A program made the position numbers and the translations under genes. Below are positions 1 through 5,746 of a stretch of 7,520 bases of DNA, piece by piece (positions within the stretch are counted from its first letter, which is position 1; each line of letters starts with the position of its first letter). The notes beneath the pieces were generated by a model. That model made no database searches, was not told where the DNA came from, and saw only the letters and a list, made by a program, of their open reading frames with translations. This DNA comes from Methylocapsa sp. (GTDB lineage Bacteria > Pseudomonadota > Alphaproteobacteria > Rhizobiales > Beijerinckiaceae). Location: NCBI GenBank assembly GCA_003162995.1, contig PLUZ01000415.1, positions 10,837 to 18,356 on the forward strand. Direction: 5' to 3'.

Positions 1-641
1 GCCACTGCGACAAGCGCGGCCTTGATAAGGGAATCAGCCTGCGAAAGACCTTGCTCCACGGCCGCGATGGCGGCGGCGCTCCACGCGCCCGTTGCCGTCA
101 TCGTAACGAGGCGCAGACGCACGACGCGCAGCGGGTGAACGAAGACCACCGGCGTGAACATCAAACCAGCGGCGGCGGCGACGATAAGCGTGGCAGCAAG
201 CGGTCCCGGCCGCAGGACCAGTAAATAAAAGACAAGAACGTTCCAAATCGCCGGAAAACCGCGAAACCAGAGGTCGTGGGTCTTCATGCGCTTGTCGGCG
301 AAATAAAGTGCCGAAGCCATGCCGACCACGCAACACACGAAGACTGCAAATGGCGGCGCGAGCAGGCCGGAGCGCCACAGAGCAACGAGCGGCACGACGA
401 CATAGGTGAGGAAATCGACAACGAGGTCGAGAACGACGCCGTCGATATGCGGGACCGTCTCCTCGACCCTGTAGCGCCGGGCCAAGGTTCCGTCCACGGC
501 ATCGATCACGAAGGCCACACCAAGCCAGGCGAACATGGCGGGAAATCGCCCATCGGCCGCGGCGAAGAGCGCGGCAAGACCCAAAGCTGCCCCGCAGGCC
601 GTAAAACAATGAACGAGAAAGCCGGCAAGACGAGCGGGCAT
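1..641 (-). CDS. pcs: Phosphatidylcholine synthase (CDP-diacylglycerol-choline O-phosphatidyltransferase), C-terminus cut by window edge
   Basis: Inner-membrane enzyme that condenses CDP-diacylglycerol with choline to give phosphatidylcholine and CMP, the one-step route typical of rhizobia. The frame beginning MPARLAGFLVHC carries the CDP-alcohol phosphatidyltransferase motif: D50-G51, A54-R55, G68, D72 and D76 in VDGTLARRYRVEETVP...DGVVLDLVVD. The gap between AR and G is 12 residues, as I recall it in Sinorhizobium Pcs, rather than the 8 of the general family. Further family signatures follow: LYFADKRMKTHDLWFRGFP with AIWNVLVFY, then FVHPLRVVRLR. Several hydrophobic membrane segments are present. 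About 213 codons are in the window; Pcs is usually ~240 residues, so roughly 25-30 C-terminal residues are missing. The ATG at 641 has no strong Shine-Dalgarno; a TTG four codons upstream is an alternative. It lies 73 nt beyond the GST stop, with its own promoter candidate. Longer open frames on this strand (34-609, 284-502) are out-of-frame shadows. Confidence 0.9.
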   Translation of the reverse strand, partial: MPARLAGFLVHCFTACGAALGLAALFAAADGRFPAMFAWLGVAFVIDAVDGTLARRYRVEETVPHIDGVVLDLVVDFLTYVVVPLVALWRSGLLAPPFAVFVCCVVGMASALYFADKRMKTHDLWFRGFPAIWNVLVFYLLVLRPGPLAATLIVAAAAGLMFTPVVFVHPLRVVRLRLVTMTATGAWSAAAIAAVEQGLSQADSLIKAALVAV

Positions 642-705
642 GGCACTTCGCAAGATGGGAGACGGCGCCGATTCACAATATTCGGGGCTCGGCGCTTTGG
701 ATAGT

Positions 706-734
706 ATTATAAAGCTAGCATGACAACCCGTCGA
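706..734 (-). promoter_or_regulatory. Candidate sigma70 promoter for pcs
   Basis: On the minus strand a perfect TATAAT (711-706) follows a 17-bp spacer from TCGACG (734-729, 4 of 6 to TTGACA). Transcription would start near 699, giving a leader of about 58 nt before the pcs ATG at 641. The -35 lies inside the end of the GST gene. Seen by eye only; it would allow pcs to be expressed when the upstream TetR operon is repressed. Confidence 0.45.
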
Positions 735-1416
735 GCGCGGTCTGGACCGCCCGGCAATGTGCCACGAGGTTTGGCCAGGATAGGAGAAATTCCTTCAATG
801 GCGTGTCGATCTCGTAAAAATAGATATTGGCAATAAAACCGTAGATGGCCGCGTCACAGCTGCTTGGCTTTGCCCCAAACAGGAAACCGCTCACAGGAAC
901 GAGGTCCGCCAGGACTCGCAAGTCCGCGATCCCCCTGGCGTAGACCTCGCCGCGCGCATAGCGGCCAATGCCCTGATACTGGTAGCGCTTGGAATTATAC
1001 GCCCGTGCCGCTTCCAGCGCGGCTTCGGTTATGCCCGGATGCGTTCTGAGTAGCGCGTCCCGGAACAGCAGCCAAAAGCGCTCATCCTTCCAGCGCGAAT
1101 AGGACATCACCCAGTAAAGATCATCAAGCATCCGCCGGATCAGATGGTCCGTATTGCGCTGGCTCGCCGTCAGACCATCATCGAGCGGAAGCGGATAGCG
1201 CGCGATCAAATGGGTGATGATCGCGTCGCTATCGCCGATGGTTTCATCGCCGTCCTGGAGATAGGGCAGCTGCCCGCGCGGTGCATCCTTCGTATCGAGA
1301 ATATGCTCGTGCCGGAAACCAAGCTTGCATAATTTCAGAAACGCATAGACCTTTAAGCCATAGGGATTGTTGTCGGCGACGCCAAACAGATCCGGGTAGG
1401 AGTAAAGCGTCAGCAT
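715..1416 (-). CDS. Glutathione S-transferase family protein, FaxC/metaxin-like
   Basis: 233-residue cytosolic protein. The N-terminal thioredoxin-like domain (about residues 1-75) has GQLPYL at 48-53 with the cis-proline and DSDAIITHL at 62-70, the position where GSTs bind the gamma-glutamyl part of glutathione. The all-helical C-terminal domain includes QGIGRYARGEVYARGIADL and FLFGAKPSSCDAAIYGFIANI (about 178-198), the pattern of the Tom37/metaxin and 'failed axon connections' branch rather than classical GSTs. Such proteins are assumed to conjugate or bind electrophiles, but substrates are mostly unknown. The ATG lies 6 nt after the VOC stop, with a weak AAGG upstream, which suggests translational coupling as the last gene of the tetR-VOC-VOC-GST unit. 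Start and family are clear; the reaction is inferred. Confidence 0.85.
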   Translation of the reverse strand: MLTLYSYPDLFGVADNNPYGLKVYAFLKLCKLGFRHEHILDTKDAPRGQLPYLQDGDETIGDSDAIITHLIARYPLPLDDGLTASQRNTDHLIRRMLDDLYWVMSYSRWKDERFWLLFRDALLRTHPGITEAALEAARAYNSKRYQYQGIGRYARGEVYARGIADLRVLADLVPVSGFLFGAKPSSCDAAIYGFIANIYFYEIDTPLKEFLLSWPNLVAHCRAVQTALDGLSC

Positions 1417-1422
1417 TGCGCT

Positions 1423-1896
1423 TCAGCCTTGCTCATGGGCTTGCGTCAGAAGCTTGATGTCCAATTTGATCATCTTCAGCATGGCCTCCATGACTCGCTT
1501 CGATTTCCCGGGATCCGGGTCCTGCAACATCGCGCGCAAGACTGCCGGAACGATTTGCCAGGACACGCCGAACTTGTCTCTAAGCCAGCCGCACTGCTGG
1601 GTTTGGCCGCCATCGGAAAGCTTGGCCCAATAGTCATCGATCTCCGCCTGCGTCTCGCAATGCACGAAGAACGAGATGGCGGGCGAAAAGGTGAACATTG
1701 GACCGCCGTTCAAGGCGATGAACTCCTGTCCTTCGAGGTGGAAAGCCGTTGCCAGAACCGATCCCTTCGGCCCTGGCCCCGCGTCCCCATGGCGCATCAC
1801 ACTCGTAACCCGTGAGTCCTTGAATATTGCGGTGTAGAAGTTCATTGCCTCTTCTGCTTTACCGTCGAACCACAGGCATGGTGTGATCTTTTGCAT
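1423..1896 (-). CDS. VOC family protein, PhnB-like / '3-demethylubiquinone-9 3-methyltransferase' domain
   Basis: 157 residues, a single-domain vicinal-oxygen-chelate fold. Family signatures are ITPCLWFDGKAEEAMNFY at the N-terminus (beta strand plus helix), FHLEGQEFIALNGGP (about 52-66), AISFFVHCETQAEIDDYW (73-90) and GWLRDKFGVSWQIVP (103-117). The C-terminal helix carries the MEAMLKMIKLDI pattern usual in this branch. The old name 3-demethylubiquinone methyltransferase is misleading: there is no S-adenosylmethionine-binding fold, so a methyltransferase role is not supported. Typical roles are binding or isomerising small molecules in detoxification. It has a strong Shine-Dalgarno, GGGAGGG at 1910-1904, 7 nt before the ATG. 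It lies 30 nt after the other VOC gene and 6 nt before the GST, so it is very probably co-transcribed. Confidence 0.87.
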   Translation of the reverse strand: MQKITPCLWFDGKAEEAMNFYTAIFKDSRVTSVMRHGDAGPGPKGSVLATAFHLEGQEFIALNGGPMFTFSPAISFFVHCETQAEIDDYWAKLSDGGQTQQCGWLRDKFGVSWQIVPAVLRAMLQDPDPGKSKRVMEAMLKMIKLDIKLLTQAHEQG

Positions 1897-1926
1897 GGGG
1901 TTTCCCTCCCGGTTGTTGCTTGAGTC

Positions 1927-2403
1927 TCAAGCCGAAGGGCAGTTCATTTTCGGCATTGCCTGTTGTATCTCTTCCAGACTCTTATCCTTGACGTGGGTCG
2001 CGACCGACCAGCGATGGCCAAACGGATCTTCGATCTGGCCGTAGCGGTCGCCCCAAAACATATCCGCGACCGGCATTGTCACCTTCGCCCCGGCACCGAC
2101 GGCCTGCGCCGTAAAGGCATCGACATCCTCGACATAGAGGTGGATCGAGACGGGGGTGCCTTTGAGCGCCTTCGGTCCGAGCGCGCCCCATTCAGGCATC
2201 TCATCGACCAGCATCACAGTCGAGTCGCCGATTTGAATGCTGGCATGCATGAGTTTCCCATTCGGAGCTGGGATTCTTGCTTTCTCCGTTGCATTGAACG
2301 CTTTTTTGTAAAATTCGATGGCATCTGCCGCACCCGCGCAAATCAAATGAGGCGTCACGGTATGCATGCCGTCTGGAATTTTCTTTACAGGCTTGTTGGT
2401 CAT
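1927..2403 (-). CDS. VOC family protein, PhnB/glyoxalase-bleomycin resistance-like
   Basis: 158-residue single-domain protein of the PhnB-type vicinal-oxygen-chelate group. Visible signatures: HTVTPHLICAGAADAIEFYKKAF (residues 14-36), GKLMHASIQIGDSTVMLVDE (49-68), and the C-terminal half MFWGDRYGQIEDPFGHRWSVATH (115-137), a hallmark of this family. The aromatic and acidic residues there line the small-molecule pocket. Members are usually annotated glyoxalase/bleomycin resistance, but real substrates are rarely known. Its ATG overlaps the tetR stop by four bases (ATGA, 2403-2400), and it has a good AAGGAG Shine-Dalgarno (2417-2412) 8 nt before the start, inside the tetR end. This is direct sequence evidence for operon organisation and coupled translation with the repressor. 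It differs strongly from the neighbouring VOC protein, so a recent tandem duplication is unlikely. Confidence 0.88.
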   Translation of the reverse strand: MTNKPVKKIPDGMHTVTPHLICAGAADAIEFYKKAFNATEKARIPAPNGKLMHASIQIGDSTVMLVDEMPEWGALGPKALKGTPVSIHLYVEDVDAFTAQAVGAGAKVTMPVADMFWGDRYGQIEDPFGHRWSVATHVKDKSLEEIQQAMPKMNCPSA

Positions 2404-3038
2404 CGTGTCTGCTCCTTATGCTTATCGTCTTGGGGTTGGCCGAGAAGTGTCACCAGATAGCGCCGCAAGTGGCCAAGGCTTGCGACGGCGACCTCTGGGT
2501 TTTGCTTCGCCTTCGCGAAGATGAAGGCGCCCTGCAGAACAGTTTGCATGAAGTAGCCGACACTTTCGGCGCTCCATGGCGCGTCGGGCGCGTAGCGTTG
2601 TTTTGCTGCTTCGATATCCCGCGTCAGCACCGCGATATGTTCTGACATTCCATGATCGCAAGCCGCGCGAAGGTCCGGATGCGTGGCGTAAACTTCCTGA
2701 ACCGTCGTGCCAAGCAGGCAGGTGTATTGCGCGATATCCCCCTGCAGCATCGAAGCGCGGAAATCGACGTAGCCGAGCACGCGGTCGCGAGGATCGGGAT
2801 AGGCGTTATAGGGAGCCGCGCCGAACAACGCCGAGGCCATCGCCCCGAATTGCTCGACGGCTGCAATGCCGAGCCGCTCCTTGCTTTCGAAATGGTGGAA
2901 GAAGGCGCCCTTGGTCACGCCCGCCGCAGTACAGATATCGTCCACCGTGGTGGCCGCGTAACCCTGCGCGCGAATGACATCGCGGGCGGCATCGAGCAGC
3001 CTGGACCGCGTTTCAGCGCTGTTGTGGGGTCTGCGCAT
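2400..3038 (-). CDS. TetR/AcrR family transcriptional repressor (212 aa from the preferred ATG)
   Basis: One-domain DNA-binding repressor with a C-terminal ligand pocket. Residues 9-56 form the TetR_N helix-turn-helix: ETRSRLLDAARDVIRAQGYAA, then TTVDDICTAAGVTKGAFFHHF and SKERLG; the recognition helix is about 41-49. The C-terminal part (ASMLQGDIAQYTCLLGTTVQ, EVYATHPDLRAACDHGM, MQTVLQGAFIFAKA) matches TetR proteins often found beside VOC or GST genes. I chose the ATG at 3038 rather than the GTG at 3083. The extra 15 residues would be encoded by the operator palindrome and would begin upstream of the best -10 box, so could not be on that transcript. The ATG at 3038 has no clear Shine-Dalgarno, so initiation may be weak, as expected for an autorepressed regulator. 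It is the first gene of the operon; its stop overlaps the next start. Confidence 0.88.
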   Translation of the reverse strand: MRRPHNSAETRSRLLDAARDVIRAQGYAATTVDDICTAAGVTKGAFFHHFESKERLGIAAVEQFGAMASALFGAAPYNAYPDPRDRVLGYVDFRASMLQGDIAQYTCLLGTTVQEVYATHPDLRAACDHGMSEHIAVLTRDIEAAKQRYAPDAPWSAESVGYFMQTVLQGAFIFAKAKQNPEVAVASLGHLRRYLVTLLGQPQDDKHKEQTR

Positions 3039-3044
3039 ATTATA

Positions 3045-3064
3045 AATACCAACTGGTTGGTATT
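3045..3064. promoter_or_regulatory. TetR operator palindrome
   Basis: Perfect inverted repeat with 8-bp arms AATACCAA and TTGGTATT around a central CTGG, total 20 bp. This is the size and style of a TetR-family operator. It sits 6 bp upstream of the preferred tetR ATG and covers the predicted +1 (about 3059), so bound repressor would block initiation. No divergent gene starts on the other side: 3198 is the 3' end of the next gene. The likely target is therefore only the tetR operon itself. Confidence 0.8.
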
Positions 3065-3065
3065 G

Positions 3066-3094
3066 ATGTTGAGCCCGAATCACCTGGCTGTCAA
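3066..3094 (-). promoter_or_regulatory. Candidate sigma70 promoter of the tetR-VOC-VOC-GST operon
   Basis: On the minus strand a perfect TTGACA (3094-3089) is followed after 17 bp by CAACAT (3071-3066, 3 of 6 to TATAAT). The start would fall at about 3059, inside the operator. A perfect TATAAT also lies at 3044-3039, but it abuts the ATG at 3038, so a transcript from it would lack the start codon; I regard it as not the working -10. Confidence 0.55.
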
Positions 3095-3197
3095 GAGCGT
3101 AAGCTGGGATGCTATGAATCCAGACCTCTCCCCAACGCGCATGCGCGGGTGCGTGATGTGAGGAATCGGTCCGGCTGCGAAAGCTGACGGCGAGGGC

Positions 3198-4065
3198 TTA
3201 GAAATTCCACGCAAACTGCACGCGGAATTCCTGGCATTCGTAGTTCACAAGATCAGCGCGGCCACCTGTCTCAGCAGGAATCTGCGCCTCCCACGCCACC
3301 TTGACGACGATCGCCTTGGATAGGCTGAAAAACAAACTTGGCCCGACAAAAAGCGCCCGGCCCGAGAAAAAACCATGCAGATTGAGGGTCGATTGGCGAA
3401 TTTCCACGCCCAGAAAACCGTTGCCAGGGATTGCCGTCGCTGCGTCCAGGGCGATTTCAAAAGGGTTTTGCTGCTGCCATGTTCCGCCGATGTGCGCGAA
3501 GGTGGGCAAATAGCTGAGATTTGAAGGCGACGAACGTCTTTTCCGGAATCAAAGCCATGTCCGTGAGAATCCTTACGGGCAGGACATAGCTTTGCTGGTT
3601 TTGGCCTGAGATATCATCGATATGCTGCCATTGCGGCTCAAACGACAGAGTAAGGTCGAGCGGCGAGCTGACGCGGTTCAGAAACTGCCATCTGAACTCG
3701 CTCGACACGCCGGCAAAAACATTCAGCGAATGAAGATCGGCGAGGCCGGGCACGCCGGAGATGGCATGATAATCGGTCAGTCCCCCAATACTGGCCCGGA
3801 AGCCATCCGTCACCACGTAACGGAGGGCTGTTTCATTCAGAATGCCGGCGTATTGGCCGGTCTTGCCGGCGAGGCCCGTCGCGGTGATCTCAAGTTCACT
3901 TTCGCCCTTCTCGCCGATATCGGCTCCTTCCGCGAAGCCAAAGATGTGCTCGGTATCGACAGGCTCTGGTTTTTTGCTCGCCGAGTCTTCCGCCTGCGCA
4001 AGGCTCGGAAGCATCACCGCCGCCAGCATGAGAAGCGCGCCGCAAGGGGCCTGGAGCGAAGACAC
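3198..4065 (-). pseudogene. Exported outer-membrane-like beta-barrel protein, broken by a +1-base frameshift
   Basis: Two overlapping frames form one gene. The first starts at GTG 4065 with Shine-Dalgarno TGAGGAA at 4078-4072. It encodes a signal peptide (hydrophobic core LLMLAAVMLPSLAQA, cleavage after AQA, residue 25), then EHIFGFAEGADIGEKGESEL and alternating polar/hydrophobic strands typical of barrels (SSEFRWQFL, LDLTLSFEPQWQ), reaching ...KTFVAF at residue 181. Removing one base from the AAA codon (plus-strand TTT, 3520-3522) joins it to NLSYLPTFAHIGGTWQQQ, GFFSGRALFVGPSLFFSL and a C-terminal QFAWNF. That gives ~288 residues ending in Phe, as outer-membrane barrels do. Without correction the product runs 21 residues past the break and stops at 3457. 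The family is an unnamed conserved hypothetical of Rhizobiales as I recall it; function unknown. A sequencing error is as likely as real decay. Confidence 0.8.
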
Positions 4066-4114
4066 GAGGTTTTCCTCAAAAGCTTGGGCGGTTAGAGGTC
4101 AGCTGCGAAGGCTC

Positions 4115-4142
4115 ACTATAATGTGCGGATGACTCATGTCTA
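4115..4142 (-). promoter_or_regulatory. Candidate promoter of the outer-membrane-like gene
   Basis: Minus strand TAGACA (4142-4137, 5 of 6), a 16-bp spacer, then TATAGT (4120-4115, 5 of 6). Start would be near 4108, about 43 nt before the GTG at 4065. A short inverted repeat ATGAC (4129-4133) / GTCAT (4145-4149) straddles the -35 and could be an operator half-pair, though arms of 5 bp are weak evidence. Confidence 0.45.
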
Positions 4143-4204
4143 CTGTCATAAATCCGCCAATCGATTGAAGCCCGAATCCGTTGCGATTCTACGGACCTGG
4201 CGAC

Positions 4205-4240
4205 TAGAGCATGGTCCCAAAAAGTTGCAGAGTTTTTGGA
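4205..4240 (+). repeat. Degenerate short intergenic repeat of Rhizobiales type
   Basis: TAGAGCATGGTCCCAAAAAG followed by TTGCAGAGTTTTTGGA resembles the very common alphaproteobacterial intergenic element I recall as GAGCATGATCCCGAAAAG...CTTTTCGGA. It contains a perfect hairpin: CCAAAAA (4217-4223), 9-nt loop, TTTTTGG (4233-4239). The far arm that normally ends GATCATGCTC is missing. Recognition is from memory of the family, and only one copy is in the window. Confidence 0.55.
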
Positions 4241-4624
4241 GGGAATTATAAAGACAAGTATGGAACGTTCGCCCTGAAAATCCTGATCCTCACGATTGGC
4301 CTTCTTCTCCCCGCCGCATTATATGCCGGCTGGTCGATGAATGAGGCCTGCAGCACCTATCGCGGAACCTTCCGCCCGGCGGATTTCGTGTGCGACATTC
4401 CCTACGGCCGCGAGTTGCAGATTACCGTGGCGCAACCGCCCGCACCGCCTGATGGAGAAGCCGGACAAGCTGCCAATCGCTCCCTGTGCCGGACATCCCG
4501 CGACATCTCGTGGCAACTGACGTGCGACCTGCCCGCAAACCGGGAACTCATCGTCAACCTATCGCCGGCCCGGCGGCCGCGCGCGAAATGCAAATTGTTT
4601 ATCGATTGCCCGTTGCATTATTAA
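4211..4624 (+). CDS. Small exported protein with duplicated Cys motif, unknown function; start uncertain
   Basis: Not recognised. Up to 137 residues. A hydrophobic segment (LKILILTIGLLLPAALYAGW, about 22-41) acts as a signal peptide, probably cleaved after ALYA, residue 39. The mature part has six cysteines in three pairs: C47/C61, C93/C105, C127/C133. It contains an internal duplication: ACSTYRGTFRPADFVCDIPY plus GRELQITV (46-73) aligns with LCRTSRDISWQLTCDLPANR plus ELIVNL (92-117), sharing C, CD(I/L)P and REL; KCKLFIDCP near the end may be a third half-unit. Disulfides in the periplasm are a reasonable inference. The ATG at 4211 lies inside a degenerate intergenic repeat and has no Shine-Dalgarno. 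GGAGGG at 4238-4243 is well placed only for a non-standard codon, and the ATG at 4260 is out of frame and stops after five codons. Codon use past residue 20 looks genuine. Confidence 0.6.
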   Translation: MVPKSCRVFGGNYKDKYGTFALKILILTIGLLLPAALYAGWSMNEACSTYRGTFRPADFVCDIPYGRELQITVAQPPAPPDGEAGQAANRSLCRTSRDISWQLTCDLPANRELIVNLSPARRPRAKCKLFIDCPLHY

Positions 4625-4632
4625 GCAAGATT

Positions 4633-4660
4633 TTTGGCGCGGGCCAAAGCAGCTATTTTT
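4633..4660 (+). terminator. Weak terminator-like hairpin between convergent genes
   Basis: In the 28-nt gap between convergent stops is a perfect hairpin, TTTGGC (4633-4638), loop GCGG, GCCAAA (4643-4648), followed after seven bases by TTTTT (4656-4660). The U-tract is further from the stem than in a classical intrinsic terminator, so efficiency is doubtful. Its position suits the end of the 4211-4624 transcript. Confidence 0.35.
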
Positions 4661-5210
4661 GATCTTGGCTCGCCAGCAGGCGGTTCTTGATCAGCCAGGC
4701 GGCGCCGCGGTCCCAAGAGTAGTCCGCACCCATCCGAAGATCGGTCGCCTTGTTGAAAATGACGTTGCCGGTCCGGGCGTCACGGATCTGAAACCGCACC
4801 GTATATTCCGTCCTGCTGATTCTCGTCACGATCCCGACAAAGGATTGCTCGGCGCCGAGTTTCGATGCGATGGGAGCATCGCAGCCATCGCAGTTTCGCA
4901 GCGCATGCGCCTTCACGGGTCCCGCATCGGCGCTGCTGACATCGATAAGGCTATAGCGCCCCGACTCCGCAATCAACCGGCGCGCCTCGTCGGTGACGCG
5001 CTGCAATTTCTCGGAATCGGCTGGGTTCCCGGCCAGAAGCGAGCCTCCGGCGCTGAAATCTTCCAGCTCGAAATCGAACAAAGCAAGTTTGAGCGGAGGA
5101 GAATTGTCGGCGCTCGCGGCGAATGTGAGCAGCAAGCTTGCGCATAACAGCAAGGCGCTAGAAGAAAACGGCAGCGCAGGGCCCCGGCGCGAGAGAAACC
5201 CGATTTTCAT
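4653..5210 (-). CDS. Secreted DUF2380/DUF3280-type protein
   Basis: 185 residues. The N-terminal signal peptide has basic residues (RR at 8-9), a hydrophobic stretch SSALLLCASLLLTFAASA and a cleavage site after ASA, residue 34. The mature domain starts with LKLALFDFELEDFSAG (40-55), followed by LQRVTDEARRLIAESGRYSL (69-88), NCDGCDAPIASKLGAEQSFV (106-125), GIVTRISRTEYTVRFQIRDA and LRMGADYSWDRGAAWLI. This order is that of the predicted secreted DUF2380/DUF3280 family of alphaproteobacteria. The NCDGCD element gives two cysteines (107, 110) in CxxC spacing that could form a disulfide or bind metal. Function is unknown; related genes occur near quinoprotein dehydrogenase loci in methylotrophs, as I recall, but no such genes are here. 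It is convergent with the Cys-repeat gene. Shine-Dalgarno before the ATG is weak (CTGAGTGAG). Confidence 0.82.
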   Translation of the reverse strand: MKIGFLSRRGPALPFSSSALLLCASLLLTFAASADNSPPLKLALFDFELEDFSAGGSLLAGNPADSEKLQRVTDEARRLIAESGRYSLIDVSSADAGPVKAHALRNCDGCDAPIASKLGAEQSFVGIVTRISRTEYTVRFQIRDARTGNVIFNKATDLRMGADYSWDRGAAWLIKNRLLASQDQK

Positions 5211-5240
5211 TGGCTGCTCACTCAGGATTTGACCGTAAGC

Positions 5241-5269
5241 AAGATAGCCTTGTGCCTGCCACCCGTCCA
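5241..5269 (-). promoter_or_regulatory. Candidate promoter of the DUF2380-type gene
   Basis: Minus strand TGGACG (5269-5264, 4 of 6), a 17-bp spacer, TATCTT (5246-5241, 4 of 6). Transcription would begin near 5234, about 24 nt before the ATG at 5210. Both boxes are mediocre; position and spacing are the main support. Confidence 0.35.
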
Positions 5270-5384
5270 GGAAGAGATCCGTGGATCACAGACAAATGAC
5301 TTCCGTTTCCGCTCCACCCTTCATGCCACCTCTCACCTGGGCGCAGCGTGGAGCATTTTTTTCAAAGCTAGTTTTGCTCCTGTT

Positions 5385-5401
5385 GCAGGTTCAATTCCTG
5401 C
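5385..5401 (+). other. tRNA T-arm-like hairpin, possible tRNA relic
   Basis: GCAGG, a seven-base loop TTCAATT, then CCTGC: a 5-bp stem and loop that fit the universal T-arm pattern (TTCRANY) exactly. Thirty nt upstream is GTGGAGCA, also present in the initiator tRNA 5' half, and GGAGCA (5350-5355) can pair with TGCTCC (5375-5380). No acceptor stem, D-arm or anticodon arm can be closed into a working tRNA, and the span (GTGG at 5347 to CCAC at 5409) is only about 62 nt. A decayed tRNA or an old integration-site remnant is possible; chance is not excluded. Confidence 0.3.
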
Positions 5402-5701
5402 CTTACCACGGCTCAGCACGACCGGCCGCGAAGCCCCTGCGCTCGTGGATTTCATCATGAGCAAGGACTGTTTGGTTTCAACTTCGCTGACCGGCAACGA
5501 CGATGAGAAGCTGCTGAATATCAAGCAAGCTGCGGCACAAGATTCCGCGCCTCCGCTGACATCGAACGAAGAGAAATGAACATACGACTGGCCCCTCGCA
5601 CGCCCGCCTTCGCGCTCTGGCCAAACTCGCTGGCACACTGCCATAAACCTGTGCCAAAATGATACAATGCCCATCGAGGCATAGCGTATTGCCGTAGATG
5701 A

Positions 5702-5725
5702 GCCCTTACTTAAGGGTCGTTTTTT
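5702..5725 (+). terminator. Intrinsic terminator-like hairpin upstream of the DUF2061 gene
   Basis: CCCTTA (5703-5708), loop CT, TAAGGG (5711-5716), with a G-T wobble outside, then TCG and TTTTTT (5720-5725). The T-run is followed directly by C and AAAAAA, making a second small palindrome. The U-tract orientation is plus strand, yet no plus-strand gene ends nearby. It either insulates the next gene, ends an unannotated small transcript, or works as a leader attenuator 21 nt before the start codon. Confidence 0.5.
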
Positions 5726-5746
5726 CAAAAAATCGAGGTTCTGGGC

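Larger units (their letters stand above)
5270..5746. other. Intergenic stretch of about 480 bp without a convincing gene
   Basis: Open frames cross it on both strands (5229-5579 plus; 5333-5758 minus) but neither has a ribosome binding site, a recognisable domain or consistent codon use. The minus frame reads through a T-arm-like sequence as AGIEPAT, a peptide typical of mis-called antisense tRNA shadows. It holds a tRNA-like hairpin (5385-5401), a small inverted repeat ATGCC/GGCAT (5667-5682), a TACAAT box (5663-5668) without a good -35, and a terminator-like hairpin (5702-5725). Confidence 0.6.

Noticed and set aside
34..609. 191-codon minus-strand open frame, Arg-rich
   Set aside because: It is a frame shadow of pcs: the adjacent frame carries the full CDP-alcohol phosphatidyltransferase motif and family signatures, while this one is rich in Arg/Cys with no domain.
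3136..3147. 12-bp perfect palindrome CGCGCATGCGCG
   Set aside because: Simple CG-rich alternation that is expected by chance in GC-rich DNA; it lies upstream of the tetR promoter with no second copy to suggest a regulator site.
2652..3161. 169-codon plus-strand open frame opposite tetR
   Set aside because: Antisense shadow of the TetR gene, which has a clear HTH domain on the minus strand.
5229..5579. 116-codon plus-strand open frame
   Set aside because: No Shine-Dalgarno, no family resemblance, and it runs through the promoter region of the divergent DUF2380-type gene and the tRNA-like hairpin.
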